Positions 44,972 through 55,105 are shown, counted from the first letter of the stretch. The stretch is 64,000 nt of DNA from Brevundimonas subvibrioides (GCF_027271155.1 NZ_CP114542.1:2589001-2653000), one strand, 5' to 3'. Notes: generated from the sequence alone by a model not told the origin. Translations and numbers: made by a program.

Positions 44972-47900
44972 TCAGAACTCCTTGGCCAGGCTGGCGTACC
45001 AGTAGCGGCCATAGGGGCGATAGAGAGAGCCGAGATAGCCGGATGAGGCCAGGGGCGGGGCTTCGTTGGTGATGTTGCGCACCCCCCAGCGAATGCGGCT
45101 GTTGGAAACGATGCCTGCGTCGTCTTCCCACTCATACTGGCCGTACAGATTGCCGGTGACCTGGCTCTCGACCTCCCAGGCGTTGCCGGCGGCGTCGAGG
45201 AAGCCCGTTTCGTCAACAGCCGAAATGTACTGGGTGAAGGCCCCGAACTGCCAGGGGCCCTGGCTCCAGGTCAGAGAGCCCGACAAACGCCATTCAGGCC
45301 GACCGTTCTGGGCCAGCAAGTCGCTGGAGTCCGGCAGTGGCGTGGCCGCATTGATGATCCCTGCCGTGCGAGCCGCATAGAGCTCGTCGACCGCAGGACC
45401 AGCCTCGCGGCCGAACTTGATCAGTTTGGCCGCATCGACATTGACCCGGAAATCACCCCACGGTGTACCGCGCAGACGCCAGTTGAAGCCGATGTCCAGA
45501 CCTTCCACGTCCTGGGGCAGCAGGTTCACGAACCGGTCGCTGATCGAGACGATCTGACCTGCCGGCGTGATGCCGGTGCCGGCGAACAGGGCAATGTCGT
45601 CGGCGTTGACCGGCGCGCGCGTCACGAGCGGATTGGACCGTCCCTGCACCCGTTCGGCGTAGTCCAGCACGACCGCGTTCGGGCCGCCGAACAGGCCGAC
45701 GATCTTCTCCTGCTGGATCCGCCAGCGATCGACGGTGAAGGTAAAGCTGCCCCATTCGGCCGGCAGGAACTGCGGCTGGAAGACGACGCCGTAGGACTGG
45801 TTCTTGCTCTCTTCCGGCTCGAGGTCCGGGTTGCCCGAGACGAGCAGCGACGCGCCGATCGACCGCGAACAGGCTCCGAAGGTAGCGATCCTCCGGGCCC
45901 GCAGGTCAGCCTCGCATCGGATATAGTCCGGATTGGTCGAGAGGCGGCCGTAGGTGGCGGTGTTGACCTGTTCCAGGTTCGGCGCGCGGAAGCCCTCTGA
46001 GTAGGAGCCCCGCAGGCGCAGGCCATCGAAAATGTCCCAGGCGGCAGCGATCTTGGGCTTGGCCACGTCGCCGAAGTCCGAATAGTGCTCTGCGCGCCCG
46101 GCGATCTGGACCTCCAGATTATGGACCAGCGGGATGTTCATCCCGGGCGAAACGACCGGCACGGCGAACTCGATATAGGCCGAGGTCACGGTCCGCTCGC
46201 CGTGCGTATCCGGGTTCTGGCTGACGGCGATGACGTTCGACTGCTGGACCGCGCCGGTGACGGAATCCCGGAACGGGTTCGTGCCGTCCAGATTGGCGTC
46301 CCGGTTGTCGTTCTGGGTTTCTTTCCGGGCCTCGAAGCCGAAGGCGACGCCGATGTCGCCAGCGGGCAATCTGAACAGATCCGCGCGCGAGACCTTGAAG
46401 TCGTACATCGTCAGGGTCGTGCGCGATTCCCGTTTCAGGCGGAAGGTGATGGCATCCAGGGCCGCCTGCGAACTGGGCGAACAGTCGCCGAAGCTCGGCT
46501 GGTTCACGCAACCCCCGCTGAACGGATTGTAGGCGTCGGGGGTGGACAGGGCGAGCGAGGCCTGCAGCGCGGTCGTGTTGACCGCGTCAGACTCATCAAC
46601 AGCCTCGGCCTCCGAATAGACCAGCGCCGTCTCCCAGTTAAAGCCGCGCCATTCGCCGCGCAGACCTGCCAGGGCCCGGGCCTGGTAGTTGGTGACGTCG
46701 ACGTGCTGATAGCCGGCATCGACGAAACGGTACTGGTTCAGGGTAATGGCCAGCCCCTGGACGGGAACATTGGTCAGGCCCGTGATGCGGTTGGGGTTCG
46801 CTCGGCCGTCGGCGAAGGTCACCGGGCCGAAGGGGTTCCAGTAGTTGGTTGTCGGGATGGTCAGGGTGTTCAGGTTGATCACTGGCGGCTGAATCCGCTG
46901 GGTGTCGGCGGTGTAGTAGCCCAGTTCACCGAAGGCCGTGATGCTGTCGGTCAGATCATAGTGACCGGTCAGGAACAGGTTCAACCGCTGGGTGTCCGGC
47001 AGAATGGTCGTGCCCGGTGCGGTATCGAACCGCAGGTCGCGCTGGACCCCGTTGAAGGTCAGGGCACCCGAGCCGAGGCAGATATCGCCATTGGGCACCA
47101 GGCATCCGGTCAGGGCAGTAGGCTGGATGTGGAAGGCACCGGCCGCGGTCGTCAGGGCGGTGGTGCCGCGACGGATCGCCGTCGTCGCCCCGACCACCGC
47201 CAGATTGGCCCAGGCTCCCCGCGTGTTGCGAGCGTCGGGCGTCAGGCTGGACGCGAAGTCCGGATCATTGGCGAACAGGAAACGCAGGTTGTCAGTGGCT
47301 GTGAACTGCTGGTCCTCGGCGCGCAGGGCCGTGCGATCCGTGTAGTCGATGAAGGCCGAGATGTTGCCGCGCTCGAAGTCCTTGCCGGCGAAGATGCCGA
47401 TGTTGAACTCGCGCAGGTGGGTACCCTCTGCCCCGCCGTACTGGGTGTTGATCTTCAGTCCGTCGAAGTCGTCCTGAAGCACGGTGTTGACCACGCCGGC
47501 CACGGCGTCGGCACCGTAGATCGCAGCCGCCCCGTCCAGCAGAACCTCCAGCCGCTCCAGACCCGTCACCGGGATGGCGTTGGAGTTGTAGGACAGCACC
47601 GGCACTGTGCCGGTGTCGGAGGTGCCCTGGCTTGTCGGGTGCTGCACGATCCGGCGGCCGTTCAGCAGTACCAGGGTATTGCCGACGCCGAGCGAGCGCA
47701 GGTTGACCGAGTTCACATCACCGCGCGCCGCATTCGAGGTCTGGGGGTTGTTGGCCGCACTGAACAGCACGTCACCCATCTGGGGGATCGAGCGCAGCAG
47801 GTCATCGCCGTTGACGGCACCGGTCGCCAGGATCTGTTCCTCGCTGAGCACCGTGACCGGCAGGGCGGCGGTGACGTCGGCACCCCGGATCTGGGAGCCG

Positions 47901-48106
47901 ACGACCACGATGTCGCCGACCGAGTCGCCAGCCTGGCCATTGTCCTCGGCCTGATCGGCGATCGACTGCGCCGCCTGCGACAGTTGGGTCGTCGAGGGCA
48001 CGGACGCGGGTGTCTGCGAGGTCGTCTGTGCCCAGGCTGCAGGAGCCAGGCTCAGCAGCGCAGCAGCGGCGGTGGTCGCCAGCATTGCAGTCTTTTTGGT
48101 GTTCAT
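44972..48106 (-). CDS. TonB-dependent outer-membrane receptor
   Basis: 1044 residues. The second ATG (48106) is preferred because GGGAGG lies 6 bp before it; the ATG at 48112 overlaps that site. A signal peptide (MLATTAAAALLSLAPAAWAQ) is followed by a Gln-rich linker, a TonB-box-like segment (GDIVVVGSQIRG), the plug (LLRSIPQMGDVLFSAANNP, NTLVLLNGRRIVQHP) and the barrel ending in AKEF. It lies 45 bp downstream of dctA on the same strand and 4 bp before the hydrolase, so a dctA-receptor-hydrolase transcript is likely. The ligand is unknown; a dicarboxylate-containing ester would fit the neighbours. Confidence 0.9.
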   Translation of the reverse strand: MNTKKTAMLATTAAAALLSLAPAAWAQTTSQTPASVPSTTQLSQAAQSIADQAEDNGQAGDSVGDIVVVGSQIRGADVTAALPVTVLSEEQILATGAVNGDDLLRSIPQMGDVLFSAANNPQTSNAARGDVNSVNLRSLGVGNTLVLLNGRRIVQHPTSQGTSDTGTVPVLSYNSNAIPVTGLERLEVLLDGAAAIYGADAVAGVVNTVLQDDFDGLKINTQYGGAEGTHLREFNIGIFAGKDFERGNISAFIDYTDRTALRAEDQQFTATDNLRFLFANDPDFASSLTPDARNTRGAWANLAVVGATTAIRRGTTALTTAAGAFHIQPTALTGCLVPNGDICLGSGALTFNGVQRDLRFDTAPGTTILPDTQRLNLFLTGHYDLTDSITAFGELGYYTADTQRIQPPVINLNTLTIPTTNYWNPFGPVTFADGRANPNRITGLTNVPVQGLAITLNQYRFVDAGYQHVDVTNYQARALAGLRGEWRGFNWETALVYSEAEAVDESDAVNTTALQASLALSTPDAYNPFSGGCVNQPSFGDCSPSSQAALDAITFRLKRESRTTLTMYDFKVSRADLFRLPAGDIGVAFGFEARKETQNDNRDANLDGTNPFRDSVTGAVQQSNVIAVSQNPDTHGERTVTSAYIEFAVPVVSPGMNIPLVHNLEVQIAGRAEHYSDFGDVAKPKIAAAWDIFDGLRLRGSYSEGFRAPNLEQVNTATYGRLSTNPDYIRCEADLRARRIATFGACSRSIGASLLVSGNPDLEPEESKNQSYGVVFQPQFLPAEWGSFTFTVDRWRIQQEKIVGLFGGPNAVVLDYAERVQGRSNPLVTRAPVNADDIALFAGTGITPAGQIVSISDRFVNLLPQDVEGLDIGFNWRLRGTPWGDFRVNVDAAKLIKFGREAGPAVDELYAARTAGIINAATPLPDSSDLLAQNGRPEWRLSGSLTWSQGPWQFGAFTQYISAVDETGFLDAAGNAWEVESQVTGNLYGQYEWEDDAGIVSNSRIRWGVRNITNEAPPLASSGYLGSLYRPYGRYWYASLAKEF

Positions 48107-48151
48107 GTTCATCCTCCCAAAGTCTTTTTTGTTTTCAGGCACGCGAAAGGT

Positions 48152-49543
48152 TCAGTCTTTCGCCAACACAAGATCGTCCCCCGGCCCGGCAGCCGGATCG
48201 GCGGCGGCGGCCAGCGGGCGGGGCGATCCGTCGAGCGCCTCGCGCAGCGCGTCGCGGTCCAGCTCGCCTTCCCAGCGCGCCACGACCAGGGTCGCCACCG
48301 CATTGCCGATGAAGTTGGTCAGGGCCCGGCACTCGCTCATGAACCGGTCGATGCCGAGGATCAGCGCCATGCCCGCGATGGGCACTGAGGGCACCACCGC
48401 CAGCGTCGCCGCCAGGGTGATGAAGCCCGCGCCCGTGATGCCCGCCGCCCCCTTGGAGGACAGCATGGCCACCAGCAGCAGCAGGATCTGGTCCTGCAGG
48501 CTCAGGTCGATGTTCAGCGCCTGGGCGATGAACAGGGCCGCCATGGTCATGTAGATGTTGGTGCCGTCCAGATTGAACGAATAACCCGTCGGCACGACCA
48601 GACCGACCACGGACTTGGAGGCGCCCGCCTGCTCCATCTTCTGCAGCAGACTGGGCAGGGCCGCCTCGGACGAGGAGGTGCCCAGCACCAGCAGCAGCTC
48701 CTCCTTCAGATAGCGGATCAGCTTGAAGATCGAAAAGCCGTTGGCGATCCCGACCAGGCCCAGCACCCCGACGACGAAGATGGCGGCGGTCAGATAGAAG
48801 GTGGCTACCAGCGCGATCAGGTTGGCGACCGTGGCGATGCCATAGGCCCCGATGGTGAAGGCAAAGGCCCCGAACGCCCCGATCGGCGCGGCCTTCATCA
48901 CGATGGACACCAGCTTGAAGAAGGCGGCGGATACGGCCTCAAGGAAGGTCAGCACCGGCCGGCCCGCGTCCCCGACGCCGGCCAGGGCGATGCCGAAGAT
49001 CACCGACACGAACAGCACCTGCAGGATGTTGCCGGTCGAAAAGGCGCTGACGAAGGTGTCGGGAATGACGCCCAGCAAAAAGCCGATCACCGTCGTCTCG
49101 TGCGCGGCGGTCGAATACTGGGACACGGCCGCCGGATCGAGGCTGGCCGGATCGATGTTCAGGCCCCGGCCCGGCTGGACCAGATTGCCGACGACCAGCC
49201 CGACGATCAGGGCCAGGGTCGAGAACACCAGGAAGTATGCGAACGCTTTGGCCGCCACCCGGCCCACCCGGCCGAGGTCCCGCATGCCGGCGATGCCCGT
49301 GACGATGGTCAGGAAGATCACCGGGGCGATCACCATCTTGACCAGCTTGATGAAGCCGTCGCCCAGCGGCTTCAGTTGAGCCCCGAGCCCTTCGACAACC
49401 TCCCCGTTTGCGTCGACGGTATTGGGAAAGAAATGCCCGATCAGCCCGCCCAGCAGGATCGCACCCAGAACCTGAACATACAGATGGCGGTACCAGGCGC
49501 GCTTAACGCCGGTCCCATGAACTTGATCGCTGGCGTGGATCAC
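48152..49543 (-). CDS. dctA: C4-dicarboxylate:cation symporter DctA
   Basis: 463 residues from the GTG at 49543, chosen for GGGGAG 6 bp upstream; upstream in-frame extension has no such site. DAACS family signatures are present: [20 protein letters not shown], the [19 protein letters not shown] segment, and [13 protein letters not shown]. Eight helices and two re-entrant loops are expected. It imports succinate, fumarate, malate or aspartate with protons or sodium across the inner membrane. It is divergent from dctB-dctD, whose products should control it. Confidence 0.93.
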   Translation of the reverse strand: MIHASDQVHGTGVKRAWYRHLYVQVLGAILLGGLIGHFFPNTVDANGEVVEGLGAQLKPLGDGFIKLVKMVIAPVIFLTIVTGIAGMRDLGRVGRVAAKAFAYFLVFSTLALIVGLVVGNLVQPGRGLNIDPASLDPAAVSQYSTAAHETTVIGFLLGVIPDTFVSAFSTGNILQVLFVSVIFGIALAGVGDAGRPVLTFLEAVSAAFFKLVSIVMKAAPIGAFGAFAFTIGAYGIATVANLIALVATFYLTAAIFVVGVLGLVGIANGFSIFKLIRYLKEELLLVLGTSSSEAALPSLLQKMEQAGASKSVVGLVVPTGYSFNLDGTNIYMTMAALFIAQALNIDLSLQDQILLLLVAMLSSKGAAGITGAGFITLAATLAVVPSVPIAGMALILGIDRFMSECRALTNFIGNAVATLVVARWEGELDRDALREALDGSPRPLAAAADPAAGPGDDLVLAKD

Positions 49544-49700
49544 CCGAACTCCCCTGCAACCATGGCTGCCGTTTCCTTCACGGTCTGACGCCGTGTCTTG
49601 AAGCAAGTGTGGCCGCAATTTCGCCGCATAAGAAGTCCGGGCCGAGGTCAGTTCAAGTCACGGTAAACAAAGATATAATTTCTGGTCTCGTCGCGATCCG

Positions 49701-49747
49701 TGCGGCTTTTCGCGTGAATATCTGGCTTGTTTGTGCGGAAAACCGCA
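49701..49747. promoter_or_regulatory. Pair of TGCGG dyads, candidate DctD sites
   Basis: TGCGGAAAACCGCA (49734-49747) is a perfect 5-bp dyad; TGCGGCTTTTCGCG (49701-49714) is an imperfect copy. Their centres are 33 bp apart, about three helical turns. Rhizobial DctD sites have a similar GTGCGG/CCGCAC form as I recall. They lie about 160-200 bp upstream of dctA, normal for an enhancer. A TATAAT at 49674-49679 on the plus strand may serve dctB. Confidence 0.55.
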
Positions 49748-49772
49748 TACCTTGCTCATGGCGAGGTCGGGC

Positions 49773-51599
49773 ATGGTTTCCCAGGGTTTTGTGTGGCGCG
49801 TGAGGTATTCGCCCCTCTGGATCGGGCTGGTTCTGGCGTGGCTGATGGCCACAGGCCTTGCGATGACGGTCGCCGGCGAGGTGGCAAGGCAGGGGGCCCA
49901 GGCCGATCTGGCCCGCCAGGCCGAGGCCGGCGCCGCGCTCCATGCAGCCGTCCTGCGCAGCGAACTGGAGAAGCATCGGTCGTTTCCCCTGGTGCTGTCA
50001 CAGGATCCCGCTGTGATCGCCATGCTGGACAGCCCCGATCGCGAAAGGGCGGATGCGGTCAGCGCGAAGCTTCAGACCCTGGCCCAGCAGGCTCGCGCTG
50101 CCGCCATCTATGTGCTGGACGATCGTGGCGTCGCTCGCGCGGCGAGCAATTGGCGTGAGCCCACCAGTTTTGTCGGTTCCGACTACAGTTTCCGGCCCTA
50201 CTTCAGCGGAGCCATGCGCAATGGCTCGGCAGAGTTCTTCGCTCTCGGCACCGTCAGCGGTCGGCCCGGGCTCTATCTGGCGCGCCGGATCGGGCCGACG
50301 TCGGCTCCATTGGGGGTGGTGGTCGTCAAGGTCGAGTTTGACGCGCTGGAGGCGGAATGGAGAGGGTCGGGAGAGCCGGCCTATGTCACGGACGCGCGCG
50401 GGGTGGTTCTGGTCACCAGTATCCCGGAATGGCGCTTTCGCCGCAGCCGCCCGCTGACGGACGCCGAACGACGGGCGATCATGGCGGACCAGACCCTGAG
50501 CGGACAATCGCTGGCGCCCCTGCCGTTCGACCCTCCCGCAGTTGATGATCCCGCGATGGTTCGCGCGGCCGTCGATGGTCCTGAAGAAGACTGGATGGCG
50601 GCGCGGGCCGCCACCGATACCCCCGGCTGGACCTTGCATCTGCTCAGTCCGGTGGACGGGACGATCGTCGCCAATGTGGCCAGCGCCCGGGCCGTCGCCG
50701 GTCTTCTGGTGACCTTGCTGGCGGTCGGCGCGGGCGTGCTTCTTCGCCGCCGGCAGCAGTCCATGGCAAAAGCCCTGGCCGAGGAAGCGGCCCGCGCAGA
50801 ACTCGAAAGGCGAATCGACGAACGGACCACCGAGTTGCGGGCTGCCAACGCGCGGCTCAGCGAGGAGATCGACGAGCGGCAAAGGGCCGAAGCCAGCCGC
50901 GAGATCCTGCGCGAGGAACTGGTCCAGGCCAACAAGCTGGCCACCCTTGGACAAATCGCCGCCGGTGTCGCTCACGAGATCAATCAGCCCGTCGCGGCGA
51001 TCCGCACCCATGCGGAAACCGCCGTCGCCTATTCGGACCGGGGCGATGTCGAGGGGGTTCGACGCAACCTGGAGCGCGTCGCCGATCTCACCGAGCGGAT
51101 CGGCTCGATCACGGACGAACTGCGCGCCTTTTCGCGCAAGTCCAGCAAAGGCGTGTCGGCGGTCAATCCCTGCGAGGCGATCGATGGGGCCCTGCTCCTG
51201 ATGGGTGCCGGTCTCCGTGCGGGGATGGTCGATCTTGTTCGGACCGGCTTGCGTGATGTCCGCGTGCTGGCCGAGCCGATCAGGCTCGAGCAGGTCATCG
51301 TCAATCTCGTGCAGAATGCCTTCGAGGCCATGGTCGACCACGCCGTGAAGAGCCCGCAGGTCGTGATCGACGTGGCCCGACGCGACCAATGGGTCGAGAT
51401 CTCGATTTCCGACAATGGTCCGGGCGTAGATCCATCGGTCGCAGATGCTCTGTTTACCCCGTTCGTGACCACCAAGACCAAGGGGTTGGGCCTGGGGTTG
51501 GTGATCTGTCGCGACATCATCGCCGGGTTCGGCGGGGAACTGAACCTGCGGGCCGGCAAAGCCGGTGCGGACTTCGTTATCGCCTTGAGGCCGGCCTGA
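49773..51599 (+). CDS. dctB: C4-dicarboxylate sensor histidine kinase DctB
   Basis: 608 residues from the ATG at 49773 (GCGAGG before it); ATG 49758 and GTG 49731 are alternatives. Helix 1 is near residues 10-30, then a periplasmic double-PAS (dCache-like) sensor with DYSFRPYFSGAM and YLARRIGP, helix 2 near 305-325, a coiled coil (about 330-385), the H-box GVAHEINQPVAAI (His401), the N-box (IVNLVQNAFEAM), the G1 box SDNGPGV and the G2 box GLGLGLVICRDI. It should sense periplasmic dicarboxylates and phosphorylate DctD. The stop overlaps dctD by TGATG. Confidence 0.92.
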   Translation: MVSQGFVWRVRYSPLWIGLVLAWLMATGLAMTVAGEVARQGAQADLARQAEAGAALHAAVLRSELEKHRSFPLVLSQDPAVIAMLDSPDRERADAVSAKLQTLAQQARAAAIYVLDDRGVARAASNWREPTSFVGSDYSFRPYFSGAMRNGSAEFFALGTVSGRPGLYLARRIGPTSAPLGVVVVKVEFDALEAEWRGSGEPAYVTDARGVVLVTSIPEWRFRRSRPLTDAERRAIMADQTLSGQSLAPLPFDPPAVDDPAMVRAAVDGPEEDWMAARAATDTPGWTLHLLSPVDGTIVANVASARAVAGLLVTLLAVGAGVLLRRRQQSMAKALAEEAARAELERRIDERTTELRAANARLSEEIDERQRAEASREILREELVQANKLATLGQIAAGVAHEINQPVAAIRTHAETAVAYSDRGDVEGVRRNLERVADLTERIGSITDELRAFSRKSSKGVSAVNPCEAIDGALLLMGAGLRAGMVDLVRTGLRDVRVLAEPIRLEQVIVNLVQNAFEAMVDHAVKSPQVVIDVARRDQWVEISISDNGPGVDPSVADALFTPFVTTKTKGLGLGLVICRDIIAGFGGELNLRAGKAGADFVIALRPA

Positions 51600-52945
51600 T
51601 GAAATTCTGCCGCCCCCGCGCCGTCGCGCTGATCGATGACGACGGCGACTTTCGCGAAGCCTTGCACGAGCGTCTGGCGCTGGAGGCCTACGAGGTCCAG
51701 GCCTTCGGCTCGGCCGAAGCGGCGCTGAAACGGATCAGTCCCGACTTTCCCGGCGTCGTCGTCACCGATCTGCGCATGCCGGGCATCGATGGCCGTGCGC
51801 TGCTATCGCGGTTGCAGGCGATCGACGAGGGTCTGCCAGTCGTGATGATCACGGGGCATGGTGACATCGCCGAGGCGGTCGATGCCCTGGCCCAGGGTGC
51901 CTATGACTTCGTCGCCAAGCCTTTCGCGTTCGAGCGCCTCGCAACCAGCCTGAACCGTGCACTGGAAAAGCGTGGCCTCGTCCTCGACAACCGGGCGCTG
52001 GCGGCCGCTCTGCCGCCTCCGGAAGCCACGCTGGCCCTGCTCGGCGAGAGCCCGTCGATCGTCCGGCTTCGGGGGGTCATCGACCAGATCGCCGACGCGG
52101 GCATGGACGTCCTGATCGAAGGAGAGACAGGCGCGGGCAAGGAGGTCGTCGCCCGCGCCCTGCACAACAGTGGCCGTCGTCGGGTCCATCCGTTCGTCGC
52201 CGTCAACTGCGGCGCGCTGCCGGAGGGCCTGATCGAGACCGAACTGTTCGGCCATGAGCCCGGTGCCTTCCCTGGGGCCCTGCGCCGGCGGATCGGACTG
52301 GTTGAGCAGAGCCATCGCGGGACGCTGTTCCTCGACGAGATCGAGAGCATGCCGGAGCAGGCGCAGATCAAGCTGCTGCGTGTCGTCGAGCAGCGGGAAA
52401 TCCAGCCCCTCGGTGCCGGGCGCCCCCGGCCGCTGGACCTGCGCATTCTGGCGTCTTCGAAAACGGACCTCGAGGGTGCCGTCGCCCGCGGGGCCTTTCG
52501 TGAAGACCTGTTCTATCGGCTGAATGTCCTGAAGCTGGTCGTACCCCCGCTGCGTGAGCGTCGCGAAGACGTCAGCCTGCTATTCTCGCACTTTCTTTCG
52601 CGCGCTGCTGCAGCGCGGCAGCTGACGCCCCCCGCGATGACGCCGCGTGTCCGGCGTGTGCTCATGAATCACGACTGGCCCGGAAATGTCCGGGAACTGG
52701 CCCATTTCGCCGAACGGGTCTGTCTCGGGCTTGAGTCGACCGAAAACGACGCGACCGTCGCGGATGAAGGCAGCCTCGCCGACCGTATGGATCGATTCGA
52801 ACGCGAGTTGATCGAGGACGCACTGCGGCGACATCACGGGGATGTGGGCGCGATCACTGAGGCACTCCGGATTCCTCGCAAGACGCTATACGACAAATTC
52901 CAGCGCCATGGCCTGCGACCCGCCGAATTCCGACAGGTCGTTTAG
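51599..52945 (+). CDS. dctD: NtrC-family response regulator DctD with an altered sigma-54 loop
   Basis: 448 residues; the ATG at 51599 overlaps the dctB stop. Domains: receiver (acidic DDD near the start, Asp57 in VVTDLRMPG, Lys in FVAKPFAFE), AAA+ ATPase (Walker A EGETGAGKE, Walker B GTLFLDEIES, arginine finger region FREDLFYRLNV) and a Fis-type helix-turn-helix (GAITEALRIPRKTLYDKFQRHG, broken here for length). The loop that contacts sigma-54 reads GAFPGA at residues 222-227, with Pro225 in place of the Thr of GAFTGA. It should activate dctA, perhaps through another sigma factor. Confidence 0.9.
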   Translation: MKFCRPRAVALIDDDGDFREALHERLALEAYEVQAFGSAEAALKRISPDFPGVVVTDLRMPGIDGRALLSRLQAIDEGLPVVMITGHGDIAEAVDALAQGAYDFVAKPFAFERLATSLNRALEKRGLVLDNRALAAALPPPEATLALLGESPSIVRLRGVIDQIADAGMDVLIEGETGAGKEVVARALHNSGRRRVHPFVAVNCGALPEGLIETELFGHEPGAFPGALRRRIGLVEQSHRGTLFLDEIESMPEQAQIKLLRVVEQREIQPLGAGRPRPLDLRILASSKTDLEGAVARGAFREDLFYRLNVLKLVVPPLRERREDVSLLFSHFLSRAAAARQLTPPAMTPRVRRVLMNHDWPGNVRELAHFAERVCLGLESTENDATVADEGSLADRMDRFERELIEDALRRHHGDVGAITEALRIPRKTLYDKFQRHGLRPAEFRQVV

Positions 52946-52997
52946 CTGCCCCAGCGCTGCCAACATGGCCTTGACAGGTCAACCAGACGAGGCTCTG

Positions 52998-53108
52998 TCA
53001 ATCCAAACCGTCTGCAGAGCCACCGCCCGGCACCCTGGCCTTGCCCGACAGCAGAGGCTCGATCCGGGACCACTGAGCCTCATCCAGTTCATAACGCTTC
53101 ACACCCAT
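52998..53108 (-). pseudogene. N-terminal remnant of an IS5-type transposase
   Basis: A 36-codon frame starting MGVKRYELDEAQWSRIEPLL, the usual N-terminus of IS5/IS427-type transposases, then a quick stop. No other part of the element is seen. It marks a second IS family at this site. Confidence 0.7.
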
Positions 53109-53198
53109 CGCTGACCTCCGCCAAAGCGGAGAACCATGAATCAGGCATCAGGCAGCGCGTGAATCCCTGGATGTCGATTGGACCTGGGGGAGACGAGT

Positions 53199-53528
53199 TT
53201 TCATTGGACTGACAGCATCATTCCGACGGGCACCCGGCCTGCAGCCATGGCGCAATCGGCCAACCCGTCCCACTACTTCGGCAGCTCGCCGGAGGTGATG
53301 CGGACGTGGTCTGGTGTACGTGAAGGCCCCGCAGTCGGTCTGGAATGTGGAGGACCTGCCGGCCGGCGTGCGGCTGTTGTGGACCCGCTTCGGCCCGATG
53401 TTCGCCGCCGTTATTCGTCGCAAGCGGGTGTGGGGGGACGTGCTCCCTCTATCGACCGCGCCCGGCCTCGCCATACCCGTGTTTGACCTGCCGTCAGAAA
53501 GCTGGCGCTATCGGGACTGACAACAACC
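53199..53528 (+). mobile_element. IS6 type 2-like relic with broken transposase
   Basis: Starts with an end-like TTGGACTGACA (53204-53214) and closes with GGGACTGACAACAACC. Between them a transposase start (SANPSHYFGSSPEVMRTW, from ATG 53247) shifts frame to SVWNVEDLPAG and LLWTRFGPMFAAVIRRKRV, matching residues 1-70 of the type 2 protein with an internal gap. The stretch 52946-53539 otherwise contains only the IS5 remnant. Confidence 0.7.
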
Positions 53529-53539
53529 CCCGGGGCCGC

Positions 53540-55105
53540 ATGCGACACCTGTTGATCCTCCTCGTACTGGCCTGGAGCTCGCTTTTCCCGGCCTGCGCTA
53601 GTGCCGCCCAGGTCGATCTTCTTCTCCGGAACGGCCGCGTCTTCACCGGCGATCCCTCTCACCCCTGGGCCTCCAGCATCGCCATTTCCGGGGAGCGGAT
53701 CGTCGCCCTCTCTGACGATCCGCTCGGCGCTGACCTGTCGATGCAGCCAGCACGAGCGATCGACCTTGAGGGCCGGTTTGTGATGGCGGGAGTGAACGAC
53801 GCTCACGATCACGTCGGCGGCGTGCCGTTCGGACAGGTCGTGACGACCCCGACGCCGGCCATGCGCAACCCGCCCATGTCGGAAGTCCGGGCCGCCCTGG
53901 TCGCGGCGGCCGGTGCCGCTGCTCCGGGGACCTGGCTTCACCTCGTGGCGGGTCCGCTGGTTCTGGCGGATCCGACGACGCCGTCGATGCTGGACGAAGC
54001 GGCCGGCGATCATCCGGCGATCATCAGCGCCTGGTGGGGACATGGCGTCGTCATCAACGCCATCGGGCGTCGGCGGCTCAACCTGTCCGACGATTCCCCC
54101 GAAATCCCGGGAGGCCTGCTGGTTCGGGATCCCGAGGGGAGGCTGACGGGCCAGCTTGACGAATATGCCGGCTGGTCCGTGTTGAAGGCGCTTCATTCCT
54201 CGGCGGGGGTTGAAGCGACCGCAGACTATCTGACGGCCTATGCACAGCGGCGGCTGGCCGAAGGCGTGACCACCGTCCAGATCATGGAAGGGAATCAATC
54301 CCCCGACGTCTTTCTCGCGGCCGTTCGACGCGCAGACGTGCCTCTGCGCCTTCGCATCATCCGATTTCCGATCACCAACCTGGATGGCTCGACCGACAAC
54401 TGGATTGCGAGCGACCTGCCAGCGCGCGCGCGCGTCTCGGGCGTCAAATGGGTGCTCGATGGGACTCCGATAGACGGGCTCGCGTATCGGACCACCCCCT
54501 ATGAGGGGCGGGGCGATTGGCGGGGGCGACTGAACTTCGACCCTGAACATCTGCGGGCACAGCTTCGCCTCGCTCTGGATCAAAACGAACCCCTGGTGCT
54601 TCATGCCGTCGGTGACGCGACGGCCAGGCTCGTACTGGACCAGATGGAAGCCATGGCCGCGGCGGAGCAGTGGCGACAGCGGCGGGTCCGGATCGAGCAT
54701 GCCAACGGCATCACCGGGGCGCAGGTCGCGCGAGCCGCGGCCCTGGGGATCGTGATCGGACAACCCCGGCCCACGTCACCCATCCGTTCCTGGCGTGAGG
54801 CGGGCATCCCCGTCGCCTATGGTTCGGATGGCGGGTTTCCTCCATTTGTCGCCTTCGCCCAAGTCACCGACCCTGCCAATCCGCACAGCGTGTCGCGCGA
54901 GGAAGCGATCGGCCTGCTGACGACAGGACCCGCGCTCGGCGAATTCGCCGAAGCCGAGCTCGGCCGCCTGGTGCCTGGAATGCTGGCCGATATTGTCGTG
55001 CTGTCGCAGGATATCACGACCGCGCCGCAGACGAGTCTGGCGGAGACACGCAGCGTCCTGACAATCGTTGGCGGACAGATCGCCTTCGACGGTCGCGCGC
55101 CATAG
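53540..55105 (+). CDS. Exported amidohydrolase (YtcJ-like, amidohydrolase 3 family)
   Basis: 521 residues from the ATG at 53540, where a signal peptide begins (LLILLVLAWSSLFPACASA); the frame is open upstream into the IS relic, but that part is not homologous. Family features: VDLLLRNGRVFTGDP, the metal motif VNDAHDHVGG (usually HxH), Lys region VKWVLDGTPIDG, His in LHAVGDATA, His in RIEHANG and Asp in AYGSDGGFPP. The C-terminus has the standard LVPGMLADIVVL. These enzymes hydrolyse amides or similar bonds; substrate unknown. It lies 80 bp before manD on the same strand. Confidence 0.88.
   Translation: MRHLLILLVLAWSSLFPACASAAQVDLLLRNGRVFTGDPSHPWASSIAISGERIVALSDDPLGADLSMQPARAIDLEGRFVMAGVNDAHDHVGGVPFGQVVTTPTPAMRNPPMSEVRAALVAAAGAAAPGTWLHLVAGPLVLADPTTPSMLDEAAGDHPAIISAWWGHGVVINAIGRRRLNLSDDSPEIPGGLLVRDPEGRLTGQLDEYAGWSVLKALHSSAGVEATADYLTAYAQRRLAEGVTTVQIMEGNQSPDVFLAAVRRADVPLRLRIIRFPITNLDGSTDNWIASDLPARARVSGVKWVLDGTPIDGLAYRTTPYEGRGDWRGRLNFDPEHLRAQLRLALDQNEPLVLHAVGDATARLVLDQMEAMAAAEQWRQRRVRIEHANGITGAQVARAAALGIVIGQPRPTSPIRSWREAGIPVAYGSDGGFPPFVAFAQVTDPANPHSVSREEAIGLLTTGPALGEFAEAELGRLVPGMLADIVVLSQDITTAPQTSLAETRSVLTIVGGQIAFDGRAP

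Noticed and set aside
46085..48388. Long plus-strand open frame (767 codons) opposite the second TonB-dependent receptor
   Set aside because: The receptor on the minus strand is unmistakable; the frame results from high third-position GC.
49544..49772. Sigma-54 promoter for dctA
   Set aside because: GG and GC pairs occur on the minus strand (for example GCGGCCACACTTGC) but with 8, 9 or 11 bases between them, never the required 10.
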